NCBI GenBank assembly: GCA_947495425.1
Contig: CANLYR010000019.1
Location: 1-64,000 of the forward strand
Direction: 5' to 3'
DNA length: 64,000 nucleotides
Source of the DNA: an uncultured Aquimarina sp.
GTDB lineage: Bacteria > Bacteroidota > Bacteroidia > Flavobacteriales > Flavobacteriaceae
Shown here one piece after another: positions 56,333 to 64,000 of the stretch (the stretch's first letter is position 1; each line of letters begins with the position of its first letter). The notes under the pieces were generated by a model that was given only the letters and a program-made list of their open reading frames with translations, had not been told where the DNA came from and searched no databases. A program made the position numbers and the translations under genes.

Positions 56333-56473
56333 GTATAAGATGGACTATCCTAAAATATTTTGTTACTCAAAAGGTTAAAGTTCTGTTATTTGATTTTATA
56401 AGTGTAACAAAATCTTCACTTCATAGGTCTTATTATATATAAATCAATACTTAAATCTTTAAATTCATTCATC

Positions 56474-56851
56474 ATGAAAAAAACGTTTTTATTTACTGTA
56501 ATGATTATGCTAGTTTCATCTGTAAGTTTTGCTTCAGAAAATGTAAAGTATACTAGTCATAAGTCGGATCTTATCCAATCGCAAACAAGTCCTTTTTGTT
56601 TGGCTATTGTAAAAGGCGATACTGAAACTGTGAAAAAACTAATCGAACTCGGTAGCGATGTTAATGAGAAGTCGAATGGTATGACCCCGTTAATGTATGC
56701 TGCCCGCTACAATCGTGTAGCTATTATTAAGATGCTTATTGACAAAGGAGCAAAAATTAATACTAAGGATAGCAAAGGGTATACAGCAATGAAGTTTGCA
56801 AAATTATCTAATGCAAATGAAGCGATTGCTCTTTTAAAAGAATTGTCATAA
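56474..56851 (+). CDS. Secreted ankyrin-repeat protein 2
   Basis: A 125-residue paralogue of the gene at 55870 with the same plan: signal peptide (ending SVSFASEN), then SPFCLAIVKGDTETVKKLI, GMTPLMYAARYNRVAIIKML and GYTAMKFAKLSNANEAIALL. The repeat region is strongly conserved between the copies (GMTPLMYAARYNRV is identical), while the first 35 residues differ. This fits a tandem duplication followed by drift of the leader. A separate transcript is likely because a terminator separates the two. Confidence 0.88.
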   Translation: MKKTFLFTVMIMLVSSVSFASENVKYTSHKSDLIQSQTSPFCLAIVKGDTETVKKLIELGSDVNEKSNGMTPLMYAARYNRVAIIKMLIDKGAKINTKDSKGYTAMKFAKLSNANEAIALLKELS

Positions 56852-56881
56852 GCCTTTTGTTATAGCGCTTATAAACATGTT

Positions 56882-56917
56882 AAAAGCTTGGTTTTAGTAT
56901 GAATCAGGCTTTTTTTA
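56882..56917 (+). terminator. Probable terminator after ankyrin gene 2
   Basis: Stem AAAAGCTTG with CAGGCTTTT (one T-G pair), 14-base loop, followed by T. It overlaps the end of the convergent M48 protease gene. Confidence 0.5.
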
Positions 56918-57679
56918 GTTACTGTATTCTTGTATGGCTTCCTGAATTTTTTCTATACGATTTTCTGGATCAGGATGTGTACTTTGAAACTCAGGGGTTC
57001 GGTTAGGGCCGGCTGCATCTTTTAATATTTTCATTACGCCAATCATTTCTTTTGGATTATATCCTGAATTGATCATTAACAATACGCCTAATTTGTCACT
57101 TTCCAGTTCATCATCACGTCCATTACCCAACAAAACATTCTGTCCGATACTATTTACTATTCCACCAGCATCAGCACCTACAGATGCTCCCGTAGATATG
57201 GTTTTCCAAAAGTCATGTTCTGCTATTCTTTCAGCCGAATGTCTCCCTAGTACATGTCCGATCTCATGCCCAAGTACACCAGCGACCTGATCTTCATTTT
57301 CTAATTTAGACAACAAGGCATAGGTTATAAATATTTGTCCACCAGGTAATGCAAAAGCATTAATGATATTAGGATCTGCTAGTAGGTGAAATTCATATCG
57401 ATAAGGTGTTTCTTTTGCCATACTAGAGTTTACCAATTTATCGCCTATCATATCGACATACCCTTGTAATTTTTGATCAGGATATAATCCACCGTGTTGC
57501 TCAGCTATTTGTGGAGCGCTTTGTAATCCAATAGCAATTTCCTGATCACTAGTCATATTAATATTTTGAACCCGGTCAGTATATGGGTTTAAGGTTTTGT
57601 TATTACATTTTTTAAAAAAAGCAAAAGCTACAATAGCCAGACCAATTAATATTCGGATTTTTAAGCCACCACGTCTCAT
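56915..57679 (-). CDS. M48 family zinc metalloprotease
   Basis: A 254-residue periplasmic-type peptidase. An N-terminal hydrophobic segment (residues 8-22) acts as signal or anchor; a Cys at residue 25 follows, though the lipobox is poor. The catalytic motif HEIGH is at 138-142, the third zinc ligand is the Glu in DELESDKLG, and the C-terminal THPDPENRI is typical. Closest in plan to LoiP/BepA-type proteases of envelope quality control, without a TPR domain. Convergent with the second ankyrin gene. Confidence 0.9.
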   Translation of the reverse strand: MRRGGLKIRILIGLAIVAFAFFKKCNNKTLNPYTDRVQNINMTSDQEIAIGLQSAPQIAEQHGGLYPDQKLQGYVDMIGDKLVNSSMAKETPYRYEFHLLADPNIINAFALPGGQIFITYALLSKLENEDQVAGVLGHEIGHVLGRHSAERIAEHDFWKTISTGASVGADAGGIVNSIGQNVLLGNGRDDELESDKLGVLLMINSGYNPKEMIGVMKILKDAAGPNRTPEFQSTHPDPENRIEKIQEAIQEYSN

Positions 57680-58098
57680 TATAGTTGATTATAATTTATA
57701 TTAAAGCAAGCTTAAAGTTAAGGAATAATGAGAAATAGCGTATAGCATTACGAAATAAAAATGAAATTATAGTATGGTTCTAAGTGATTTTAGAAATTGA
57801 TTGGCTCTAGTTTACAATAGTGTTGCTTATTGTAACGTAATTGTTTACCTCATATACAGTGGTTTATCTAATTGCTGAAACTAGTTCAGCGTTAGCTCTA
57901 CATCCTTTTCCTAAGGAAAGGACTTTTAGAGATCTTCTCTTTGAGAGTATCATTGCTCTGGCAAACTAGAATCGAAAGGTTTCAAAAAAAAAATACGTGT
58001 TAAAAATTTCTTTTAGCACGTAATTTCTGCGATTATCGTTTAAAGTATCAAACGAAGTCTAAGCATCATGTTTTAGGCAAGTTTGCAAGTTTGCATCA
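57680..58098. other. Intergenic stretch before the CAP-domain gene end
   Basis: No coding frame recognised. The only structure seen is the minus-strand terminator at 57984-58022. The part next to 57680 is the likely promoter region of the M48 gene, without a clear TAnnTTTG element. Confidence 0.4.
57984..58022 (-). terminator. Terminator of the CAP-domain gene
   Basis: 12-bp stem, TACGTG and TAAAA arms with one T-G position (57994-58022), followed on the minus strand by about ten T. It lies 77 bases past the CAP-domain stop. Confidence 0.65.
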
Positions 58099-58572
58099 CT
58101 ATCGATAAAAAATCTGTGTGTAGTAATAACTTCCGTTTTCATTTTTAATGGCAGCTATACCTATATGAGTATAATTTCCTTCAATATTTTTACGGTGTCC
58201 TTCACTATTAATCCAAGCAGTCATTACAGATTGTGCAGATTGTTGTCCGGCTGCCACATTTTCTCCAAAACCTCTTGCGTTTTCTTTTTCTTTTAAGGTA
58301 TCGAATTTTTCTTTTTGGTTGTCATGGCTGATACGACCTTGAGTGATCATATATTGGGTGTGCTCAACAGCTAATTCATCTGCGGTTGTGCTTCTTTCTA
58401 ATGCAGATAAGCCTTTACTTTGTCTGTGTTGGTTTACTAATTTTAGAATTTCATTTGTAACTGAAATTTCTGCAGTTTCTTCTTTTGGAGTACTACTATC
58501 ATCATCAGAACAAGAGCATACAAATAAAAGCAGAGCAAATACGCACAGATAGCGTGTCAAAGTAGTTTTCAT
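58099..58572 (-). CDS. CAP-domain (SCP/PR-1-like) lipoprotein
   Basis: A 157-residue lipoprotein with signal ending in LLFVCSCSDDD (lipid on Cys19 or Cys21), followed by an acidic stretch typical of surface lipoproteins. The CAP domain has VNQHRQSKGLSALE, the SHDN motif (RISHDNQKE), GFGENVAAG, AWINSEGHRKNI and YYTQIFYR, with the His and Glu of the central cavity present. Bacterial CAP proteins are extracellular with unclear function. Next gene upstream on the same strand is the M15 peptidase 51 bases away. Confidence 0.9.
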   Translation of the reverse strand: MKTTLTRYLCVFALLLFVCSCSDDDSSTPKEETAEISVTNEILKLVNQHRQSKGLSALERSTTADELAVEHTQYMITQGRISHDNQKEKFDTLKEKENARGFGENVAAGQQSAQSVMTAWINSEGHRKNIEGNYTHIGIAAIKNENGSYYYTQIFYR

Positions 58573-58623
58573 AATTTTGGGGTTTAATTAAGATACTAAA
58601 ATAGTATAATTTTAGTAGATGAG

Positions 58624-59349
58624 CTACAATAATTCAGGATTAATGTCGGATATATTTTCTGTAATATACTGATTGATAAAGTCTTTGGTGAAAAACGAAC
58701 TACCTAATAAGGCTGCTTTTTTTAATTCAGCAAAAATATCAAGTTTTTGATATGCTTTTAGCATTGGAATTGAGAGCGGAGCATAAGAGTAATGCCAGGG
58801 TTCATATTTGAAGCCTTTCCTGTCTTTTTTATCGGTGTATACCAAGTAGAATCCAAAAGACTTAGCGTGTTCATCCATCCATTCTTTGAATTTACAGAAT
58901 GGACCATTGCCTTCAAAATTTTCGGATAGGAGTAAACCTTTAGGTTGTGGCGCATTACCGTCTACGATATCCAAATCGGTACCCCAATGATGTCTTGAAG
59001 TTCCGGGGATTGTAGAATATTCTATTATTTTTTGTATTGCTTTCTCTGGAGATAACCCTTCTGCTGTAAACTTTTTGTATTTACGTTCCCATATTCGGTT
59101 TTGATGTACATAATTTCTATAACTGGATACTACTTTTATTTTAAATCCGCTTTTTAAAGCTTCAGTTTTCAAGTTTAGAAATGCTTCATGAGCTTCCTTT
59201 CTAAGTGAATATCCCTCACCATACAGTGAGGGATCACTTTTTCCAATCAAATCGTCTTTTGAGAATTCTGATTGAAGCATAGCAAATGATGATAATGAAA
59301 GTCCCATTATCCCCAAAGCACTAATTTGCATAAAATCTCTTCTCAACAT
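58624..59349 (-). CDS. M15 family D-Ala-D-Ala carboxypeptidase-like protein
   Basis: A 241-residue peptidoglycan peptidase of the VanY type (M15B). The zinc motif SRHHWGTDLDIVD and the catalytic and third-ligand segment EPWHYSY are intact. The N-terminus reads MLRRDFMQISALGIMG, a twin-arginine (Tat) signal RRxF, which suggests folded export. It is followed by clpP upstream with a 40-base gap, so the three genes clpP, M15 and CAP may be partly cotranscribed. Confidence 0.88.
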   Translation of the reverse strand: MLRRDFMQISALGIMGLSLSSFAMLQSEFSKDDLIGKSDPSLYGEGYSLRKEAHEAFLNLKTEALKSGFKIKVVSSYRNYVHQNRIWERKYKKFTAEGLSPEKAIQKIIEYSTIPGTSRHHWGTDLDIVDGNAPQPKGLLLSENFEGNGPFCKFKEWMDEHAKSFGFYLVYTDKKDRKGFKYEPWHYSYAPLSIPMLKAYQKLDIFAELKKAALLGSSFFTKDFINQYITENISDINPELL

Positions 59350-59389
59350 AAACCTATAATAATATGTGAAATATTAAAGAGGGAGAGCG

Positions 59390-59938
59390 CTATTCCAGAA
59401 TTCCATCAACGATTCCATACGCTAAAGACTCGTCTGCATCCATCCAATAATCACGATTAAAGTCTTTTAATACTTTTTCCATCTCCTGCCCACAGTTATC
59501 TGCTAATATCTGGGCACTCAACTCTTTGGTTTTAAGAATTTCTGCAGCCTGAATTTCAATATTTGAGGCTTGACCTCTCGCTCCACCACTAGGTTGGTGA
59601 ATCATTACTTTGGCGTTTGGTTGTATAAATCTACGTCCTTTCTTACCTACGCTAAGTAATATAGAACCCATTGAGGCTGCCAATCCCGTACAAATAGTAG
59701 ATACCGGACTTTTTAGACTTATTATAGTATCATACATTGCAAACCCAGAAGTAACGTATCCGCCAGGACTATTAATATATAATTTAATTTCTTTATCGCT
59801 AATCATGTCTAGATACATGAGTCGGTCGATTACATGTTTTGCAGATTTATCATCGACTTGACCCCATAGGAATATACTTCGCTCTTCTAAAAATTTGTTA
59901 TCTATAAGATCTTGGATTTTTCCTGATTTTTCTTTCAT
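59390..59938 (-). CDS. clpP: ClpP-family ATP-dependent protease subunit
   Basis: A 182-residue serine protease subunit with catalytic triad Ser89 (GLAASMGS), His114 (MIHQPSGG) and Asp163 (NRDYWM). YINSPGGYVTSGFAMYD is the family signature. It is shorter at the N-terminus than the classical ClpP and no clpX or tig lies next to it, so it may be the second ClpP paralogue that many Flavobacteriaceae carry. It would need an AAA+ partner encoded elsewhere. Confidence 0.92.
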   Translation of the reverse strand: MKEKSGKIQDLIDNKFLEERSIFLWGQVDDKSAKHVIDRLMYLDMISDKEIKLYINSPGGYVTSGFAMYDTIISLKSPVSTICTGLAASMGSILLSVGKKGRRFIQPNAKVMIHQPSGGARGQASNIEIQAAEILKTKELSAQILADNCGQEMEKVLKDFNRDYWMDADESLAYGIVDGILE

Positions 59939-60982
59939 CCTCTAAGTGTATTATTTAATTCTTTTACATCTTTGAGATAAAAGTATACTAATTTTTGCAG
60001 ATAAGCATCATATGAATTCAGCATTTCATGAAATTTTAAAGAGAGATATTATTACAAAACTACCATGGATCCAAAAACGAATGAATAATCGATTTATATG
60101 CAGCATATCGTTAAATGGATTTGAAGCAATATTTAATTGAAATTGAGATAGTGGGCGAATATATTGAAGCAAAAATAAATTAGGAGCATTTTTTCTACCG
60201 CTTGTGATATATTAATATGTCAGTCATTCTTGTGAATTAGTTTATAGTCATAGTTGATAATTTGTTTTAAGCGACGCAGTAGAAGATGTTGGGAAGGATT
60301 AATGGATGCCAAAAGAAAGAACTGTAATATTTCTTAGTTAATTAGGTATATGTATAATCATTTCTTCCGTAGATGCTATCTTAATGATTGATGTAAGATT
60401 ATAGATATATTTTTATGAATAGATTATAATTATGGTTAGAAATATTATTGATTTTAATTTTGATTTTTTGTTCAATATTCTATTAGTAGTGTTTAAAATA
60501 TGCTCAAAATTACCTCTTTCAATTGGTGTGTATTTGAATCCAAATAAATCAATAATGCAGATATGTGTCCGTAAAACAAATTTTTATATCTGTAAACATT
60601 AGAATTTTTGATAAAAAAGCGGTAAAATATTTATGGTTTTCCTCAATTTATTTACTTTTTAATGTTAAATTCACATCAAATAAGTTAAAAAGAGTTAAAT
60701 TTTTATAGTATTCGATAAAGTGCTTTAAAAATGGGATTATCGGTATATTAAGCACTTCAGCAGTTATTTTTGCTCTTTATCGATTATTTTTTATGGTTAA
60801 ACCGTTGTTTTGATATTGTTTTATTTTACTGCGCTTAGAAATCAATCTTATATATTTGTATCATAATGTTTTAAGGATTAATAATCATTTTAACATTTTA
60901 AAGACAGATAACTTATAAATCGATTAAATAAATTATCTGTTTAGTAACAATTCAAATAATATTAACTTTAAATTTTTAAATC
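59939..60982. other. Gene-poor 1-kb stretch
   Basis: No convincing gene on either strand. Short frames on the plus strand, a 42-codon one at 60012-60140 and a 22-codon one at 60115-60183 in another frame, read like fragments (LKRDIITKLPWIQKRMNN and LIEIEIVGEYIEAKIN) of a lost gene. The segment is very AT-rich. It ends with the promoter and leader of the small peptide gene. Confidence 0.4.
60851..60858 (+). promoter_or_regulatory. -7 element of the small peptide gene
   Basis: TATATTTG matches TAnnTTTG, about 125 bases before the ATG at 60983. This gives a long, AT-rich leader of about 115 bases. Confidence 0.45.
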
Positions 60983-61177
60983 ATGTTAAAAAACATTTTA
61001 AAACAACCAGGAGTAAAAAAATTAGACAGAAACAACCAGAGAAATATTAATGGTGGAAATGCTAGTGATTGCCAAACAGGATGGTGTTATGATCCAGATG
61101 TTTGGTTCGTTGATGGGATTTCTTGTTGTGGTACATGTGCTGATGGAACTAAGCCAAACGACTGCCCGTCCTTTTAG
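60983..61177 (+). CDS. Double-glycine-leader peptide with six-Cys core
   Basis: A 64-residue peptide. The first 25 residues (MLKNILKQPGVKKLDRNNQR then NINGG) form a leader of the type cut after Gly-Gly by C39-peptidase ABC exporters. Leaders of this sort (KKL...Q..INGG) are common on small Bacteroidota peptides, including bacteriocin precursors. The predicted 39-residue core has six Cys (positions 30, 35, 48, 49, 52, 61), Asp- and Gly-rich, with a CCGTC cluster. No exporter or modifying enzyme is visible in the window. It may be a bacteriocin, a modified peptide (RiPP) or a disulfide-stabilised signal; the core is unfamiliar to me. Confidence 0.82.
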   Translation: MLKNILKQPGVKKLDRNNQRNINGGNASDCQTGWCYDPDVWFVDGISCCGTCADGTKPNDCPSF

Positions 61178-61275
61178 ATAAAATTGTTGAATCTGACTAG
61201 ATAATTTAATAAAATTGTGTCTTTACAATCAAATTAAACAGTTATTTAATAATTAAATTTAGAAAAGTTTTAGAA

Positions 61276-61314
61276 ATTCCGAAAATGAATTTGATATTTA
61301 TTTTCGGGATTTTT
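61276..61314 (+). terminator. Terminator of the peptide gene
   Basis: 15-bp stem with two G-T pairs (ATTCCGAAAATGAAT against ATTTATTTTCGGGAT), 5-base loop, followed by T. It lies about 100 bases past the peptide stop, which supports a single-gene transcript. Confidence 0.65.
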
Positions 61315-61561
61315 ATCTGTTGTGACATTTTTAGAAGAACATGTATGAAGCTATCAGAATGAAATATTCTTCGCTAATTCTACTTTCAAATTGTAACTGA
61401 TGCGATGCTTGATTTTTCTTCTTCATTTAAATATAGAATCAATTGTTTTTTAGAGGTAAATAGAAATATTAGTAATGTTAATTCTACTGTATTAGAATAA
61501 ACCATATTGTAGATAGCTCCAAAATCAGCTGTGAGTTTAAAAAAATATGGTTTTAAATATT

Positions 61562-61788
61562 ATGACATTAATAAACTCTAAAGAATTTCAAAATATTTAC
61601 AGTACTTTTTTTTTAATGGACAAGACCAGTTTTTAAATGGTGATTGTAGCTTTCCACCTTCTGATTTAGTTGATATTTCGACAGATATACGCTTGGAATA
61701 ATTCGATCTTAATTGGTTTAAAAGATTTTTTAAAAAAAACTACTACCGAGAGCTCTTGATAGTATTAAGGAAAATAAGTTTCACTTAG
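61562..61788 (+). pseudogene. Possible decayed small gene
   Basis: An ATG at 61562 opens a frame (MTLINSKEFQNIYSTFF) that stops at 61634. A shift in the nine-T run near 61605-61613 leads into GQDQFLNGDCSFPPSDLVDI, interrupted by a TAA at 61699, and on to FDLNWFKRFFKKNYYRELL ending at 61786. Composition in the joined frame looks coding, but I cannot name the protein. The remainder of 61315-61821 shows nothing else. Confidence 0.3.
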
Positions 61789-61821
61789 TCTTTCGGCTGT
61801 ATTGTAATTTTAAACAGCGTT

Positions 61822-62997
61822 CTACCTATTTATGTACAAATAGCCAGCTCTATCTTTTAGTCCCTCTATTTTTAAAACATAATAGTAGGTTCCGACAGGA
61901 AGTTCTTCTCCTTTAGCAATAGTAGCTCTACCTTGAGAGATGCCTGTAAAAGCTTCAGAATTTTCCTGTGCTTCGTGATATCGCTTTTTTTGATATATTA
62001 GAACTCCCCATCTATTATATACAAAAAGCTCATTTTCTGGAAAATTTCCTAAACCATTTATTCTGAAAAAATCATTATTGTCATCTCCATTAGGTGAAAC
62101 AGCAGTAAATACTTCTAAATCTCCATCTAAAACTAAATCAGAAGTACCAAAAGTAAGTACAACATAATTATCAGGAATAAAAAGCTCTGATGTAATTTCT
62201 CCATCATTTAGGTCACCTGTTGTACTTGTATTCCCTAGGTTGACCCATTGATTCAGATTTTCGTTCCAACCTACAACTCTAAGGTCTTCTAAATCTTCAA
62301 CCAAAGTTGGAATATTGCTATTGTCATCCCAAGTGAGGGTAACTCGTGTTTCTGTATCACCATCCAAGTCCCAAAATTCAAAAGTACTTACGCCAAATAA
62401 TAGCGTGCCAAAATTATCAGTGTTGAAATTTCCTGAAAAGAAATTAGGGGTATTTGGATCTTCAAAAAAGTACGCGCCTTTGGCGGTATTTACTGCTGCC
62501 TGGCTTTCAATACGCATAGGTCTCAATCTGAAATCATCTCCAATAGGGAATGTGAAATCTAAGATTCCCGTTTGTGAAGCATAACCATCTACAAAACGAT
62601 CATCGTTTTCGCCAAGATATGGTGCATCACCTTGATAGTCCAAAGAAGTACTACGCCTATCTCTTGGTGTTATTACACGGCCATTTACAAATTCCTGAAA
62701 ATTAGTTACAGCCACGGCTACTTCTAATATCAAATCACGAGTTACGTTTACTTCCATATCGTAAAACACAGGTCTGTTGTCTCCGGATACCGTAAGACTA
62801 CGATCCGTATTATAAAAGCCAGCAAAACCAAGATTTTGATCAAATATACCGTCGTTGATAAGATCAATATGAAAACCGATTTCAGCGCCATCATGCATTT
62901 GTACATTACCATCGTTATAAAAGGCTTCTTGTCCACTACTAATAATAGATAGAAGTAATAAACAAAAGAAAATCATTATTTTAGAGTCTCTATTCAT
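61822..62997 (-). CDS. T9SS cargo protein with type B sorting domain
   Basis: A 391-residue secreted protein with a signal peptide (ending IISSGQ), a beta-rich body, and a C-terminal gliding-motility-associated (T9SS type B) sorting domain of about 90 residues: FTAVSPNGDDNNDFF, LFVYNRWGVLIYQKKRY and LPVGTYYYVLKIEG to GYLYINR. Type B proteins are moved through SprA and released or held at the surface, often with PorP/SprF-like partners. None of those is adjacent. It starts one base after the preceding gene ends, so the two are cotranscribed. Confidence 0.9.
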   Translation of the reverse strand: MNRDSKIMIFFCLLLLSIISSGQEAFYNDGNVQMHDGAEIGFHIDLINDGIFDQNLGFAGFYNTDRSLTVSGDNRPVFYDMEVNVTRDLILEVAVAVTNFQEFVNGRVITPRDRRSTSLDYQGDAPYLGENDDRFVDGYASQTGILDFTFPIGDDFRLRPMRIESQAAVNTAKGAYFFEDPNTPNFFSGNFNTDNFGTLLFGVSTFEFWDLDGDTETRVTLTWDDNSNIPTLVEDLEDLRVVGWNENLNQWVNLGNTSTTGDLNDGEITSELFIPDNYVVLTFGTSDLVLDGDLEVFTAVSPNGDDNNDFFRINGLGNFPENELFVYNRWGVLIYQKKRYHEAQENSEAFTGISQGRATIAKGEELPVGTYYYVLKIEGLKDRAGYLYINR

Positions 62998-62998
62998 T

Positions 62999-64000
62999 TT
63001 AATTTCTTTTTACTCGGTAGGTTATTTTTCGATTTGTAATCACGGTAGCAGATCCAACAATTACCGTTGGTCCAAATTCTGATGTTGTATTACTAATGGT
63101 TGCTGTCGCTGTAATGATACTTCCTGCCGAAATCGGTGAGCCTAAAGTTATATTAAAATCAAATCTATTCGTAATATCTGTGTTTCCGTCTAGGTCATTA
63201 TAGGTAGAATTCGTTAAAGGATCTAAGTCATCTGTACTACCTTCTTCACGCGAAGCTAAAAACCTTTGTCCCTCTCCATAATCCTGATTAAGAACAGTGG
63301 GAACTTGATTATCTCCGATACTGGCAGTACCTATGCTAATATCAGATAGGAAAAATTCTATAGTAGTGCCTGGTCTTGTCCATCCAGTTACTCTTAGATT
63401 ATTATTAGCTATTGATGCAGATTCAATTATAGGAAAGTTGTTAAAACCATTAGGACCCGTATCGGTATCACCACTATCATTAATAGTTACTCCATCATCT
63501 CCCAAATCGATTCCCAATTCGGGATTGACTGGCAAATCTCCATTTGCAAATATTGAATTTCTTGAAATCAAATTACCAGCCGAATTTCCGTTTAAAACAA
63601 TTCCTGGACCTCCATTATTATTAATAATATTGTTAATAATGCTAGAATTACTACCGTTTAATCGTATTCCTTGTTTATCAGTGCAAGCGGCTCCAACTCC
63701 TGAAGTAGATATTGTATTTTCTGAAATGATAATATTACCTCCTGCCGTATTTCCATCTATCCCCGTAGAGGCTGCATTTTCTATTAAGTTACTTCGTATT
63801 TCAATTCCAGATCCATTTGTTATCAGTATATTATCATTGCAAACTACTCCAACCTGATTAGTGCCATTCGTGGTGATATGATTATTTCTTATGATAGTTG
63901 AAGTTCCACCATTAACTTGTATGCCTGCTGTTTGATTTCTTGAGATAAAGTTATTTTCTATAATTGCTGATCCTCCAGTCATTTCTATACCTACCAGAAT
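62999..64000 (-). CDS. Right-handed beta-helix repeat protein, 5' part outside the window
   Basis: The frame is open to the right edge, so the N-terminus and signal are missing; about 333 residues are visible. The first 170 are parallel beta-helix repeats rich in Asn, Ile and Gly (for example SAIIENNFISRNQTAGIQVN, INNIINNNGGPGIVL). The rest is Ser/Thr-rich and beta-like (GPNGFNNFPIIESA), as in proteins with right-handed beta-helix plus a CSLREA-type tail. It ends in TNRKITYRVKRN and carries no recognisable T9SS sorting domain. The cargo protein gene follows after one base. Confidence 0.82.
   Translation of the reverse strand: MLVGIEMTGGSAIIENNFISRNQTAGIQVNGGTSTIIRNNHITTNGTNQVGVVCNDNILITNGSGIEIRSNLIENAASTGIDGNTAGGNIIISENTISTSGVGAACTDKQGIRLNGSNSSIINNIINNNGGPGIVLNGNSAGNLISRNSIFANGDLPVNPELGIDLGDDGVTINDSGDTDTGPNGFNNFPIIESASIANNNLRVTGWTRPGTTIEFFLSDISIGTASIGDNQVPTVLNQDYGEGQRFLASREEGSTDDLDPLTNSTYNDLDGNTDITNRFDFNITLGSPISAGSIITATATISNTTSEFGPTVIVGSATVITNRKITYRVKRN

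Noticed and set aside
63333..63857. 174-residue plus-strand frame near the right edge
   Set aside because: Antisense to the beta-helix repeats; Leu/Pro-rich composition reflects the complementary repeats.
1..64000. tRNA, rRNA, CRISPR array, transposase or phage genes
   Set aside because: I looked for T-loop-like GTTCGAA segments, regularly spaced repeats and transposase or integrase motifs and found none. A dedicated RNA search could still find small RNAs.

Overview
The window is an AT-rich, densely packed chromosomal segment of a Bacteroidota bacterium, almost certainly a marine member of the Flavobacteriaceae (Aquimarina-like is a guess). Lineage markers seen in the sequence are a short primary sigma factor, type IX secretion (T9SS) parts (PorT, the DUF5103 Plug protein, a type B sorting domain), a lipoprotein-type TamA (TamL), a Na+-pumping NADH:quinone reductase, and repeated TAnnTTTG promoter elements with few Shine-Dalgarno sites. 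No tRNA, rRNA, CRISPR array, prophage or insertion sequence was seen.

Layout. 1-3398: 5' part of a very large RHS/YD-repeat surface protein running off the left edge, then a gene-poor kilobase. 4417-9924: an unrecognised helical protein, an M90 (MtfA-like) peptidase, a BAX inhibitor-1 protein, a YpdA-type reductase, ribulose-phosphate epimerase and a BLUF light-sensor domain. 10165-21318: core housekeeping block rpoD, pnp, rpsO, accD, fbaA, tamL, an rRNA methyltransferase, porT and ubiE. 21607-35011: K+ uptake (trkA-trkH), an aminotransferase, a fatty-acid desaturase, rsmG, an acetyltransferase, pruA, an NRDE/TANGO2 protein, a DUF6695 protein, apaG, a DUF3667 protein and the T9SS Plug protein. 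35198-43785: nqrABCDEF, a DUF4846 protein, a small conserved protein and apbE, whose product attaches the FMN cofactors to NqrB and NqrC. 43807-46098: a methyltransferase, map and a thioredoxin-like lipoprotein.

46188-54023 is the most system-like accessory region. An ECF sigma factor, a FecR anti-sigma factor, an STN-domain beta-barrel protein and a lipocalin-like lipoprotein form one operon. Divergent from it are a lipoprotein gene, a frameshifted barrel gene and a 574-residue lipoprotein gene, and a further lone lipoprotein gene lies upstream at 46254. A CGCAGCG core (twice inside the palindrome AACGCAGCGTT) sits about 50 bases before the first gene of each of these three units, none of which has a visible housekeeping promoter. 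I read this as a candidate autoregulated ECF regulon without a TonB-dependent receptor.

54043-64000: gpmI, two paralogous secreted ankyrin-repeat proteins, an M48 protease, a CAP-domain lipoprotein, a Tat-type M15 peptidase and a ClpP. Then come two gene-poor stretches flanking a 64-residue double-glycine-leader peptide with a six-cysteine core, which looks like a bacteriocin or ribosomally made peptide precursor. The window ends in a T9SS type B cargo protein and a beta-helix protein that runs off the right edge.
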